A DNA stretch of 64,000 bases from Agaricicola taiwanensis (GTDB taxonomy: Bacteria > Pseudomonadota > Alphaproteobacteria > Rhizobiales > Methylopilaceae), in NCBI RefSeq assembly GCF_014635245.1, contig NZ_BMCP01000005.1, positions 62,001-126,000 on the forward strand, given 5' to 3'. Within the stretch, counting starts at the first letter, position 1; the number at the start of each line of letters is the position of its first letter. Positions 1 to 8,547 of this stretch are shown here, piece by piece. The translations under genes and the position numbers were made by a program. Under the pieces are notes generated by a model. That model saw only the letters and a program-made list of their open reading frames with translations. It was not told the origin of the DNA and did no database searches.

Positions 1-2429
1 GAGCGCAGGATGGTGGCGAAATCCTCGCCGGCGCAGCCGACGAGTGAGGTCATGGTGACGGTCACGGTGAAGCCGTCGCCCTCGGCGGCGCCGGCCGGCG
101 CCTCGCCCTGGGTGAGGCCGGGGCGGAAGGCGATGGCGGGGCGGATGAGATCGGCCAGCCGTTCCAGGATGTCGACGCGCACGGCGCGGGTGCCGCAGAC
201 GCGGAAGCCGAGCACGCGGTAAAGCTCTTTCGGTGCCTCCGCCGGCACGGGGAAGGAGGTGCGGCCCGAGGCGCTGAGGGCCATGGCCTCGCCCAGCTCC
301 GGTGTGTCCTGCACGCCCTTGTGGAGAAGGTAGAGCTGCGCCGCCAGCGCGCGCGGCGCCGGCTTCAGCAGCGCCGGCAGATAGAGATGATAGGCGCCGA
401 AGCGGACGCCCAGCGCACGCAGCGCGGCGCGCGCGGTCTGGTCGAGCGACTTCACGTCCTCGGCGATGCCTGCGCGCTCGATGACACCGAAGCCTTCCAG
501 CAGCTGGAAGGCGATGCCACGGGCGATGCCCTCGAGACCTTCCGCGCTTTCCAGCGCCAGCAGGGGGCCGAGCAGGTTCTGCACATGGGCCTTCACGCGC
601 AGGGCGAGGCGAGCCTCCACCTTTTCGCGGGCGGCAGCGGAGAGGGTGTCGTCGGCCAGCAGGCGGATGCGGGGGCTGAGTGGCTTGTCGCCGGCGGCGA
701 GCTTGCCGACCGGATCGCCCAGCCAGCGGATCACGCCGTCGCTGGCGATGACGATATCGGGGTCCGGCGCGGCGGAGAGCTTTTCCGCGCGGCGCTCGAA
801 CTCGCCGGTGAGGCTTGCCTGCGCGGCCGCGCGCAGGGCTTTCGCCTGTTCAGGATCGGCATTCACATCGGGCGTGAACTGAAACCCCGCGAGCCGCCCC
901 ACGTGGTGGCTTTCCACGGTGACATCGCCGTCTGTGCTGATTTCGGCCTCGAGCATGGTTCTTTCCTTGAGACGCCGCATGAGAACGCTGGTGCGCCGGT
1001 CGATAAAGCGCTGGGTGAGCCGCTCGTGGAGGGCGTCCGACAGGCGGTCTTCAACCGCCCGCGTCTCGGCCTGCCAATGTTCGGGATCATCCAGCCAGTC
1101 CGGCCGGTTGGCTACGAAGGTCCAGGTACGGGTTTGCGCAATCCTTGCCGCGAGAGTGTCGATATCTCCGTCCGCGCGATCGCAGCGCGCGACCTGGGTC
1201 GAAAACCAATCGGCAGGTATCATACCTTTGGCCGCGATGAAACCATAGACCGCAGTGACGAGATCGGCATGTTGCGCGGGGGAGATCTTGCGGTAGTCGG
1301 GAATCTGGCAGGCCTCCCACAGCCGGCGCACCTCGCCGAAGCCCCGGGCGCGCCTGCGCACCTCCGGATCACGCGCCAGCGTTTCCAGCACCAGCACATC
1401 CTCCGCCGTGGGCGCGCGGGTGAGGCCCGCCTCCTGCGGCGGTATGGCGAGGCTTTCCAGAAGGCTGCCGATGCTGTCGAACTTGAGCTCGGCATTGCGC
1501 CATTGCAGCACGCGCACGGCATCGAAGGCATGGGCCTCCAGCCGTTCCGCCAGCTCCGGCTCGATGGCGGGGCAGCGCCCCGTGGTGCCGAAGGTGCCGT
1601 CCTTCATATAGCGGCCGGCACGTCCCGCCACCTGGCCCATTTCGGCCGGGTTCAAATGGCGGAACTGGAAGCCGTCGAACTTGCGATCACCGGCAAAGGC
1701 CACATGGTCGATGTCGAGGTTGAGGCCCATGCCGATGGCGTCGGTGGCGATGAGATAATCCACCTCGCCGGCCTGATAGAGCGCGACCTGCGCGTTGCGG
1801 GTGCGGGGCGACAGAGCGCCCAGCACCACGGCCGCGCCGCCGCGCTGGCGGCGGATCAATTCCGCGATGGCGTAAACTTCTTCGGCGGAGAAGGCGACGA
1901 TGGCCGTGCGCGGCGGCAGGCGCGTCACTTTCTTGGCGCCGGTGAAGGTGAGCTGCGAGAGCCGAGGGCGGGTGACGATAGTCACGCCCGGCAGCAGCTT
2001 CTCGATCAGGGGGCGCATGGTCTCCGCGCCGAGGAGCAGCGTCTCCTCGCGGCCGCGCCGTCTCAGGATGCGGTCGGTGAAGACATGGCCGCGGTCGAGG
2101 TCGGAGGCGAGCTGCACCTCGTCGATGGCGACGAAGGCGACATCGAGATCCTGCGGCATGGCCTCGATGGTGCAGACCCAGTAGCGGGCGCCGCGCGGCT
2201 TGATCTTCTCCTCGCCGGTGACGAGGGCCACCGCCTCTTCGCCCGCCCGCTCCACCAGCCGGCCGTAGACCTCACGCGCGAGCAGGCGCAGCGGCAGGCC
2301 GATGATGCCGGAGGAATGACCCAGCATGCGCTCGATGGCGTAATGGGTCTTGCCGGTGTTGGTGGGGCCGAGGACGGCGGTGACCCCGCGTCCACGCTGC
2401 GCCGGCGGGATGGGGGCGGGATATGCCAT
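1..2429 (-). CDS. MgpS/SUPV3L1-like ATP-dependent helicase (C-terminus cut by window edge)
   Basis: Superfamily 2 helicase of the mitochondrial SUV3/alphaproteobacterial MgpS type, expected to unwind RNA or RNA-DNA duplexes using ATP. Reading the minus strand from the ATG at 2429 gives MAYPAPIPPAQRGRG followed by the Walker A motif GPTNTGKTH at about residue 20, a DEVQLA Walker B-like motif near residue 108, and the C-terminal helicase motif VAGRAGRY near residue 230. About 809 codons are in the window and the stop lies beyond position 1. The DUF3108 gene lies just upstream on the same strand, a neighbour pair that is common in Rhizobiales. A long open frame on the opposite strand is only a high-GC shadow. 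Confidence 0.9.
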   Translation of the reverse strand, partial: MAYPAPIPPAQRGRGVTAVLGPTNTGKTHYAIERMLGHSSGIIGLPLRLLAREVYGRLVERAGEEAVALVTGEEKIKPRGARYWVCTIEAMPQDLDVAFVAIDEVQLASDLDRGHVFTDRILRRRGREETLLLGAETMRPLIEKLLPGVTIVTRPRLSQLTFTGAKKVTRLPPRTAIVAFSAEEVYAIAELIRRQRGGAAVVLGALSPRTRNAQVALYQAGEVDYLIATDAIGMGLNLDIDHVAFAGDRKFDGFQFRHLNPAEMGQVAGRAGRYMKDGTFGTTGRCPAIEPELAERLEAHAFDAVRVLQWRNAELKFDSIGSLLESLAIPPQEAGLTRAPTAEDVLVLETLARDPEVRRRARGFGEVRRLWEACQIPDYRKISPAQHADLVTAVYGFIAAKGMIPADWFSTQVARCDRADGDIDTLAARIAQTRTWTFVANRPDWLDDPEHWQAETRAVEDRLSDALHERLTQRFIDRRTSVLMRRLKERTMLEAEISTDGDVTVESHHVGRLAGFQFTPDVNADPEQAKALRAAAQASLTGEFERRAEKLSAAPDPDIVIASDGVIRWLGDPVGKLAAGDKPLSPRIRLLADDTLSAAAREKVEARLALRVKAHVQNLLGPLLALESAEGLEGIARGIAFQLLEGFGVIERAGIAEDVKSLDQTARAALRALGVRFGAYHLYLPALLKPAPRALAAQLYLLHKGVQDTPELGEAMALSASGRTSFPVPAEAPKELYRVLGFRVCGTRAVRVDILERLADLIRPAIAFRPGLTQGEAPAGAAEGDGFTVTVTMTSLVGCAGEDFATILR

Positions 2430-2519
2430 CGGGGGCCTGTCGGGATTGCGCAACGGATGTCTCCGGTGGGCCGGGGCGGTTACGAGAACTTTTTGGGAAC
2501 GTAACGGGACCGAATCGCT

Positions 2520-2582
2520 GACTCGGGCCGAGTCCTGCTTCGTTCACGGCGATATATAGTGTGTGTCCTCGCGGACTCACAC
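2520..2582. terminator. Two adjacent inverted repeats between DUF3108 and helicase genes
   Basis: A perfect 15-base palindrome (GACTCGG, central G, CCGAGTC) lies at 2520-2534. A second hairpin at 2559-2582 has arms GTGTGTGTCC and GGACTCACAC with one mismatch and a four-base loop. They sit downstream of the DUF3108 stop and upstream of the helicase start. One may be a terminator and the other an operator or attenuator; no T-run marks a clear intrinsic terminator. Confidence 0.35.
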
Positions 2583-2628
2583 CAGCGGATCAGCTCTTTG
2601 TCGGGATGATTCATCTCCTTGAGAGGAC

Positions 2629-3465
2629 TCAGGTTTTCGGCCCTTCCACCTTGAAGCGGGAGGCCTCCACCACGATGGTGCCGAAGGGCGTGGGCACCGA
2701 GGTCTTGTAGGGCACCAGCATCTTGGTGCCGGCAACCGGCACCAGCCAGACCTCGATCAGCGGGTCCTTAGCGAAATAGGCAACGTAATCGGCGCTTTCG
2801 CGATGGCCGGCGATGGCCTTGTAGCGGGCGCGGCAGACCACGGCGGGGCCGCTGTAGGCATCGCTCTCGCCTTTCTCGACGCTGGCCATGCGCAGGTAGC
2901 TGAGCTGGATGTCGAAGCGTTCGGAGCCTTCGAAAACGGGCAATGTGCGCTGGCAGGCCGAGGCTCCAAGCTTGCCGTCCTTCTGCGGCATGGGCATGAA
3001 GGCCGCGCTCAGGGGGTCGAGGATGCCGCGCTGGTGTTCCGGCGAAAGCTCAATGCGGTCAGGCCTGGGCTTCGGCTCCGGCGTCACCTTGGCAAGCTTC
3101 ACGTTGCCGGCCGCCATGCCCATCTGGATGGTCTGCCGGCGCCGGGAGGTGGCAACCGTGGTGGCGAAGGTCTCCGGCAGCACACGCGTACCGGAGACAT
3201 TGCCCGACGCGGTGACGGCGACATCGGCGGACAGAACGCGGCCCGAAATCTTGGCGTCATAGGTGCTGTCGTTGGTCACATCCAGCGTCATGAAGGCCTT
3301 GCCGATGGGGGCAAAATTGAGCCAGCGGATGTCGTAGCGCGTGGTGAGGGTGGCGGTCTGCGCGGCGGCGGGCAGGCTCAGGGCGGCCAGCCCCACGCTC
3401 ATGAGTGCGGCGGGGACGAGCCGGCGCAAACGCCTCAAGACAATGGCCCTGCCGCTGACCGACAT
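2629..3465 (-). CDS. DUF3108 domain-containing exported protein
   Basis: A 278-residue protein of unknown biochemical function in the DUF3108 family, found widely in alphaproteobacteria. I chose the ATG at 3465 (MSVSGRAIVLRRLRRL), because it places a typical Sec signal peptide (basic start, hydrophobic run, cleavage after LPAAAQ) at the N-terminus; a longer frame upstream begins with a non-signal extension. The mature part starts with beta-rich sequence (TTRYDIRWLNFAPIGK), as expected for this periplasmic or outer-membrane-associated family. It is upstream of the helicase gene on the same strand and divergent from the asparaginase gene. Confidence 0.8.
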   Translation of the reverse strand: MSVSGRAIVLRRLRRLVPAALMSVGLAALSLPAAAQTATLTTRYDIRWLNFAPIGKAFMTLDVTNDSTYDAKISGRVLSADVAVTASGNVSGTRVLPETFATTVATSRRRQTIQMGMAAGNVKLAKVTPEPKPRPDRIELSPEHQRGILDPLSAAFMPMPQKDGKLGASACQRTLPVFEGSERFDIQLSYLRMASVEKGESDAYSGPAVVCRARYKAIAGHRESADYVAYFAKDPLIEVWLVPVAGTKMLVPYKTSVPTPFGTIVVEASRFKVEGPKT

Positions 3466-3587
3466 GCTCTCTCCGACCAAATCGCCGATGTTGGGTATGA
3501 TCGGCATGATCATTGGACAATACGTCAAATCTGTGATTCTTGCCCGGCCCCGCAACTGCGACATCTCACCCTCTCCGGCCCCATGCC

Positions 3588-4592
3588 ATGAACGATCCCA
3601 TTCTCGTTGAAGTCACCCGCGGCAGCCTTGTGGAAAGCCGCCACGCCGGCCGCGCGGTGGTGGTCGATGCCGATGGCGCCATTCTCTTTTCCGCGGGCAA
3701 TGTGAATGCGCCGATTTTCCCCCGCTCGGCGGTGAAGGCGCTCCAGGCGCTGCCCCTGGTGGAGAGCGGCGCGGCCGATGCCCATGGCTTCACCGAAGAG
3801 ATGCTCGCGCTCGCCTGCGCCAGCCACGGCGGTGAAGCGGGTCATGTGGAAACGGCGGCCGGAGCGCTTGCAAAGCTTGGCCTCGATGAAAGCGCACTGG
3901 AATGCGGCGCCCATTGGCCGAGCTTCAAGCCGGCCGGGGCGGCGCTGGCGCGGGAGGGCCGCAAGCCGAGCTGCCTGCACAACAACTGCTCGGGCAAGCA
4001 TTCAGGGTTCCTGTGCCTTGCCTGCCATATGGAGGAGCCGACGCAAGGCTATATCCAGCCGGGCCACGCGGTACAGCGCGAGGTGAAGGCCGCGCTGGAA
4101 GGCGCGACCGGCGCCGTGCTGCCGGACGGGATGCGCGGCATCGACGGTTGCGGCATCCCCACCTTCGCCGCGCCGCTGGTGGCCTGGGCGCGCGGCTTTG
4201 CCCGCTTCGGCACCGGGCATGGCTTCGCGCCGGACCGGGCGAAGGCGGCGGCGCGGCTGCGGGCGGCGGTGGCGGCGCACCCCTGGCATGTGGCCGGCAC
4301 CGGCCGCTTTTGCACCGAGGTGATGCAGCTTTTAGGCTCCCGCGCCTTCATCAAGACCGGCGCGGAAGGCGTTTTCCTGGTCGCGCTACCCGAACAGGGG
4401 CTCGGCATCGCCGTGAAGGCCGATGACGGCGGCACCCGCGCCTCGGAAGTCGCGACAGCGGCCCTGATCGCGCGCTTCCTGCCCATGGACGATCCGACAC
4501 GCGCGGGCTTTGAGCGTTTTGTGCGACCGGAGCTGAAGAACTGGACCGGAACGCTGGTGGGCGGCGTGCGCCCGGCCGGTGCGCTCGCCTGA
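3588..4592 (+). CDS. Asparaginase II (Rhizobium etli AnsA type)
   Basis: L-asparaginase of the family first described in Rhizobium etli, unrelated to the E. coli enzymes; it hydrolyses L-asparagine to aspartate and ammonia. The 334-residue sequence has every family signature: SAVKALQ with S47 and K50, ASHGGE with S79, NNCSGKHSG with C134 and K137, and DGCGIP with C188. In the R. etli enzyme the matching residues form the catalytic Ser-Lys pairs and a zinc site. I prefer ATG 3588 over the upstream in-frame start at 3540, because family members start with a short segment like MNDPILVEVTRG. The gene stands alone, divergent from DUF3108 and convergent with the decarboxylase operon. Confidence 0.9.
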   Translation: MNDPILVEVTRGSLVESRHAGRAVVVDADGAILFSAGNVNAPIFPRSAVKALQALPLVESGAADAHGFTEEMLALACASHGGEAGHVETAAGALAKLGLDESALECGAHWPSFKPAGAALAREGRKPSCLHNNCSGKHSGFLCLACHMEEPTQGYIQPGHAVQREVKAALEGATGAVLPDGMRGIDGCGIPTFAAPLVAWARGFARFGTGHGFAPDRAKAAARLRAAVAAHPWHVAGTGRFCTEVMQLLGSRAFIKTGAEGVFLVALPEQGLGIAVKADDGGTRASEVATAALIARFLPMDDPTRAGFERFVRPELKNWTGTLVGGVRPAGALA

Positions 4593-4612
4593 GCGCGTCG
4601 GCTGCGCCGCAA

Positions 4613-5218
4613 TCACCTTGCGGCTTCTCCCAGCAGGGCCCTGCGGAATATGATCTTGCGGTCGATCGCATCCAGGTTGCGCGCATGGCGTTGCGATTGG
4701 CCGTCGTGCACCTTCAGCGACACGAAATTCGGCCCTTTTTGCCGCAGGATCCTCTCACCCTCGCTCAGGTGCTCCGCGGCCGTCGCTTCCATCACATTCG
4801 TGAAGCAGCATGAACGCGCGACACCCGCCAGGTCGATGCCCTCGGCGGTATGGGTCTTCTGATTGCCCGTTTCGCCGTAATGGGCGTTGTCGACGCACAG
4901 GATCGAGAGGTTGGACGGCCGCACGGCGCCGATCGTCGCCAGCGAGCCCAGCCCCATCAGAAGCTCGCCATCGCCGGTGACAACCAGAACCTGACGGCGC
5001 GGCTGCGTGAGGGCAAGGCCGAGCCCCATCATGGCGGCGCCGCCCATGGCGCCGGCGAGAATATAGGTGTGGGGCGCCTCGCGGGTGAGATGGGCGATGT
5101 CCTGCGCCGCGCCCGCCAGCCCCACGATGATCAGGAAATCCTCGTGCCGGCCGACGATGGCCGGGACGGCCTGTCTGCGGTCCAGCAACGTGTTCTGCTT
5201 CTCGGCTTGTTGGTTCAT
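4613..5218 (-). CDS. Thiamine-diphosphate-dependent decarboxylase, beta (ThDP-binding) subunit
   Basis: C-terminal half of a split ThDP enzyme like sulfopyruvate or phosphonopyruvate decarboxylase; it binds the pyrophosphate and Mg ion. The ThDP motif is clear: GDG at residues 82-84 followed 27 residues later by N111 (VDNAHYGETG). The start at 5218 (MNQQAEKQNTLLD) lies 16 bases after the alpha-subunit stop, so the two are co-translated. The substrate is not determined by sequence; the pairing with a tricarboxylate-type binding protein suggests a 2-oxo acid taken up from outside, such as a sulfonated or phosphonated pyruvate. This is inference. Confidence 0.8.
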   Translation of the reverse strand: MNQQAEKQNTLLDRRQAVPAIVGRHEDFLIIVGLAGAAQDIAHLTREAPHTYILAGAMGGAAMMGLGLALTQPRRQVLVVTGDGELLMGLGSLATIGAVRPSNLSILCVDNAHYGETGNQKTHTAEGIDLAGVARSCCFTNVMEATAAEHLSEGERILRQKGPNFVSLKVHDGQSQRHARNLDAIDRKIIFRRALLGEAAR

Positions 5219-5234
5219 TGATCCATCCCTCCCG

Positions 5235-5747
5235 TCAAAAAGGCTTCGCACCGATCAGCTTCTGTGAAAGCAGCAGGGCGACGGGGATCCCGGCCTTGAA
5301 CGCCATGGTGAGCGCGGCATCGACGGCCTGAGGCAGTTCCTGCGGGGTCTCCGCCCGGATGCAGGTGACGCCCATGGCCTCAAGGCATGGAACGCTGCCC
5401 TGTCCCATCGGGATCTGCCACGGATTTCCCTCGCCATATTCCCCGCGCATGGTGACGATGGCGAGGAAGGGAAATCTGCCGATCCCGATGAGAGACAGCA
5501 TATTGATGCAGTTTCCGACGCCGCTCGACTGGATGAGCAGGACCGATTTTCCGCCGCCGAGATGCGCGCCGGCCGCCAGCGCCACGCCTTCCTCCTCGGT
5601 GGAGAGGGTGACGGCGGTGACATCGGGGTCCATCACGGCGCGTTCGATCGCCAGCTTGTGTCCGCCGTCGGGAACGAAGCTGAAGATGGAAACGCCTGCA
5701 CCGCGCAGGCGGTCGTACATCACATTCTGCCAGGCAATGTCGCTCAT
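5235..5747 (-). CDS. Thiamine-diphosphate-dependent decarboxylase, alpha (Pyr-domain) subunit
   Basis: N-terminal pyrimidine-binding half of the split decarboxylase, matching the ComD-like subunit of sulfopyruvate decarboxylase. It contains FVPDGGHK near residue 25 and the glutamate-containing motif STEEEGVALAAGAHLGGG at residues 49-66, where one glutamate activates the ThDP aminopyrimidine. The ATG at 5747 (MSDIAWQNVMYDRL) fits the family; a longer frame upstream is proline/alanine-rich and unlikely to be coding. It sits between the binding-protein gene (5840-6796) and the beta-subunit gene, all on the minus strand, which indicates a three-gene operon. Confidence 0.8.
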   Translation of the reverse strand: MSDIAWQNVMYDRLRGAGVSIFSFVPDGGHKLAIERAVMDPDVTAVTLSTEEEGVALAAGAHLGGGKSVLLIQSSGVGNCINMLSLIGIGRFPFLAIVTMRGEYGEGNPWQIPMGQGSVPCLEAMGVTCIRAETPQELPQAVDAALTMAFKAGIPVALLLSQKLIGAKPF

Positions 5748-5839
5748 GAGGGTCAGAGCTCCTGTTCTGCAGGCCGCCGCCGGAGCGGGATTTTCCGGCG
5801 GGGCCGCTGAGACCAAAAGTGTCGCGCTTCCGCGCGGGC

Positions 5840-6796
5840 CTATTGGGCGATGCCGCGCTCAGCGGCCAGCTTGGTCCACATGTCGAGCTCGGTATGGACC
5901 GCGGTCTTGAACTCCTCGGGGGTCATAGGGGCGAACTCGCTGCCGAATTTTTCCAGGAACTCCGCCGAGCCCGGCGCCGACATCACCTGGTTCACCGCTT
6001 TGTTCAGCGCTTCCACACTGGCGGCCGGGGTGCCCGCCGGGACATAGACGCCCCATTTCTGGTCTTCTTCCATGCCGGTTATGCCGCCCTCGGTCGCGGT
6101 GGCGACATCCGGCAGGGTCGTGCTGCGCCGGCCGCTGACCACGGCGATCGGCTTCAACTGGTTGCCCTTGATGCCGCCAATCACGGTGGTGACGGTTCCG
6201 ATGTAGATATCGGTGCGCCCTCCGACGATGTCGACAAAGGCTTCCGCACCGCCCTTGTAATGAACCGGAGTGAGCTTCAATCCCGCCGCGGTATTGAACA
6301 GCTCGCCATGGAAATGCGGCATGCTTCCAACGCCATTGGTGCCATAGAACATCTCCCTGGATTTCGCTTCCGCAATCAGTTCCGGGAGAGTGCTCGCCTT
6401 GACGTGCGCGCCCACGACGATGACGCTCTGGCCGTGCGCGAACAGCGCGACGGGCACAAGATCGGTCTTTGCGTCGAAGGGCAGATTTTTCTGGGACGCC
6501 GAGTTGGTGAGGAAGCTGCCCGAGGTGAACAGGATGGTATGGCCGTCGGGGGCTGATTTGGCGACATGTGCCGAGCCGATCGCTGTGCCCGCGCCGGGCT
6601 TGTTCTCGACGATCACCGGCTGCTTCCAGATCTTTTCCAGGCCATCGGCGAGATATCGCGCGAAGATGTCGTTTGATGCACCCGGAGCGAAGGGCACGAC
6701 GATCGTGACCTGCTTTGATGGATATGTCTCAGCGTGAGCTGCAAAGGAAACTGCGATGAAGGCGATGGCGCCAAGCGCCCGTCGAACAATATTCAT
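5840..6796 (-). CDS. Bug/TctC family tripartite tricarboxylate transporter binding protein
   Basis: Periplasmic solute-binding protein of the Bug family (318 residues). A signal peptide (MNIVRRALGAIAFIAVSFAAHA) is followed by the hallmark YPSKQVTIVVPFAPGASNDIFARYLADGL and the ENKPGAGTAIGSAHVAKS motif. Bug proteins usually bind carboxylates and deliver them to a TctAB permease. No TctA or TctB gene is near, so this is an orphan binding protein. It is first in the operon with the two decarboxylase subunits, so its ligand is probably their substrate or a precursor of it (inference). Confidence 0.85.
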   Translation of the reverse strand: MNIVRRALGAIAFIAVSFAAHAETYPSKQVTIVVPFAPGASNDIFARYLADGLEKIWKQPVIVENKPGAGTAIGSAHVAKSAPDGHTILFTSGSFLTNSASQKNLPFDAKTDLVPVALFAHGQSVIVVGAHVKASTLPELIAEAKSREMFYGTNGVGSMPHFHGELFNTAAGLKLTPVHYKGGAEAFVDIVGGRTDIYIGTVTTVIGGIKGNQLKPIAVVSGRRSTTLPDVATATEGGITGMEEDQKWGVYVPAGTPAASVEALNKAVNQVMSAPGSAEFLEKFGSEFAPMTPEEFKTAVHTELDMWTKLAAERGIAQ

Positions 6797-6887
6797 GCTG
6801 ATCCTCCCGTTATTATTATGTATTTCGATGGTGCCTGCCGTTTTTTATTGATCTCTGCGGCTGAAATCGTAGTCGGAGGGGAGTGCT

Positions 6888-6902
6888 TGTCAACGTTTAA
6901 CA
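6888..6902. promoter_or_regulatory. Possible operator for the binding-protein/decarboxylase operon
   Basis: A 15-base inverted repeat with arms TGTNAA and TTNACA and a three-base centre lies about 95 bases upstream of the Bug gene start, in the divergent region shared with the metallo-hydrolase gene. The layout suggests a dimeric repressor or activator site, but no matching regulator gene is adjacent. Confidence 0.3.
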
Positions 6903-7022
6903 TCCCGCTGCCCTCGTATCGCGCGCCATCAGCAAGAAGGGCTGGCATGACGGACGGGGCAGCATCTTGTTCTGCAAACAGACGGGGCATACCTCAGGAC
7001 GGATGCCGCAACAGGACAGTTC

Positions 7023-7994
7023 ATGAGCCGCTATTACAAAGGCCCCGCCAGCGACCATTTCGACGGAAAGCGCTTCTTCAACCCGGACCATCCCTCCACT
7101 GACCGCTCCATCCTGCAACTGCTGCGCTGGCGTTTCGGACCTCGGCCGGCGCGATGGCCGAGTGATGTTCCCGTGCAGCCGGTGAAGCCGGATCGCACCG
7201 TCGCGGGATGCCGGGCGACCATGGTGGGGCATGCCACCGTCCTTCTCCAGGTGGGCGGGCTCAACATCCTGACCGATCCCCTCTGGTCGGAGCGGGCGAG
7301 CCCCTTCAGCTTCATGGGCCCCAGGCGTGTGGCCGCGCCGGGCATTGCCTTCGACGACCTGCCGCCCATCGATCTCGTGCTCATCTCGCACAATCATTAC
7401 GACCATCTGGACGGGGGCACGCTCGCCCGCCTTCACGCACGCGACCGGCCGCGCATCGTGACCCCGCTCGGCAATGACATCATCCTGCGCCGGTTCATTC
7501 CCGATGCCGAGATCACGGCGGGCGATTGGGGCGACAGCGTCGCGGTGAAGGGTGGCGGCACGGTGCATCTCGTGCCTGCGCGTCACTGGTCGGCCCGCGG
7601 GCCGGGGGATCGGCGCGAGGCGCTGTGGTGCGGCTTCGTGCTGAAAGTTGTAGATGCAACAATCTATTTTGCGGGCGACACCGGCTATGGCGACGGCGCC
7701 ATCTTCCGCGAGATCCGCCGTCTGCATGGTGCGCCCGATCTCGCGCTCATCCCCATCGGCGCCTATGAGCCGCGCTGGTTCATGGCCGACCAGCACTGCG
7801 ATCCGGAGGAGGCGGTGAAGATCCTCATCGACCTTGACGCCAGGCGCGCCATGGGCCTGCACTGGGGCGTGATCCAGCTCACCGGCGAGCCGCGCGACGA
7901 GCCCGCCGACCATCTGCGCCGGGTGCTGGCGGAGAGCGGGATCGATCCAGCGCGGATGATCGCGGCGGCGCCGGGAGATGTGGTGGAGGTTTGA
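7023..7994 (+). CDS. MBL-fold metallo-hydrolase (RomA/NAPE-PLD-like)
   Basis: Metallo-beta-lactamase-fold hydrolase of 323 residues, of the subgroup that includes RomA and N-acyl-phosphatidylethanolamine phospholipase D-like enzymes. The N-terminus SRYYKGPASDHFDGKRFFNPDHP is the subgroup's signature. The zinc motif HNHYDH spans residues 123-128, with further metal ligands in the RHWSARG and FAGDTGYG segments and a C-terminal LHWG. It is probably cytosolic, since no signal peptide is visible. The substrate is unknown. It is divergent from the Bug operon. Confidence 0.85.
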   Translation: MSRYYKGPASDHFDGKRFFNPDHPSTDRSILQLLRWRFGPRPARWPSDVPVQPVKPDRTVAGCRATMVGHATVLLQVGGLNILTDPLWSERASPFSFMGPRRVAAPGIAFDDLPPIDLVLISHNHYDHLDGGTLARLHARDRPRIVTPLGNDIILRRFIPDAEITAGDWGDSVAVKGGGTVHLVPARHWSARGPGDRREALWCGFVLKVVDATIYFAGDTGYGDGAIFREIRRLHGAPDLALIPIGAYEPRWFMADQHCDPEEAVKILIDLDARRAMGLHWGVIQLTGEPRDEPADHLRRVLAESGIDPARMIAAAPGDVVEV

Positions 7995-8140
7995 GCCCCG
8001 AGGGCGAGCTTGGCCGATCCTGCCGGGCAATTTGTTCCCGTCGGCCGCTCTGGCCTCTGAGCGTGAGCGCTTGATCCCTCACACTCCAGCATACCGGCGT
8101 GGCGCAATCGTTGCATGTCAAGGGCAGCAAGGAGAGCGTC

Positions 8141-8445
8141 ATGACGTCCAGTTTCGCGATTCCGTCTTTCACGAGCCAGGGGTTCCAGGTCTCGACCGGG
8201 CGTGTGGCGGGGCCGCTGGAAAAGCCTTCCGCCAAGGAGGAGTTTCTGGATTACGCGCGTATGACGCCGGCCGAGCGCATGCGCGATGCGATCCTGAAAG
8301 AGCTCGGCCTCACCGAGGAGGACCTGGAGGGCATGGAGCCGGAGGCGCGGAAAGCCATGAAGAGGTGATCGCCGAGAGGTTGAAGGAGAAGGTCGAAAAA
8401 GCCTCGGAGAAGCGGACCGGCATGATGATCGACAAGCTCGCCTGA
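8141..8445 (+). pseudogene. Small conserved acidic protein, broken by a one-base frameshift
   Basis: The frame starting MTSSFAIPSFTSQGF at 8141 stops at 8368 (75 residues) just after LTEEDLEGMEPEARKAM. The adjoining frame from 8359 continues directly with EEVIAERLKEKVEKASEKRTGMMIDKLA to a stop at 8445. Joined, these give about 101 residues with the usual pattern of this Rhizobiales small-protein group (DYARMTPAERMRDAILKELGLTEEDL, then a charged helix). A lost G in an original ATGGAAGAG would explain the break at about 8359. Either the gene is a recent pseudogene or the sequence has an error. Function is unknown. Confidence 0.6.
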
Positions 8446-8499
8446 AGCAGGGCTATCGCGCCAACCGAGGGTCGGCCCGACGCGAAGGCGCAAAAGGAA

Positions 8500-8526
8500 A
8501 ACCCCGCCGGGCGCACCAGCGGGGTT
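8500..8526. terminator. Hairpin between convergent genes
   Basis: Arms AACCCCGC (8500-8507) and GCGGGGTT (8519-8526) pair perfectly around an 11-base loop, between the small gene ending at 8445 and the minus-strand gene ending at 8548. The A-rich left side would become a U-run for the minus-strand transcript, so it fits a terminator for both genes. Confidence 0.6.
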
Positions 8527-8547
8527 CGCAAGTAATAGCCAGTAAAA

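Noticed and set aside
321..2504. 727-codon plus-strand open frame opposite the helicase gene
   Set aside because: The minus strand encodes a helicase with Walker A and VAGRAGRY motifs; the plus-strand frame is a shadow caused by high GC and has no recognisable domain.
8351..8368. Programmed frameshift in the small gene
   Set aside because: No slippery heptamer or downstream structure is visible; a simple one-base loss is more likely.
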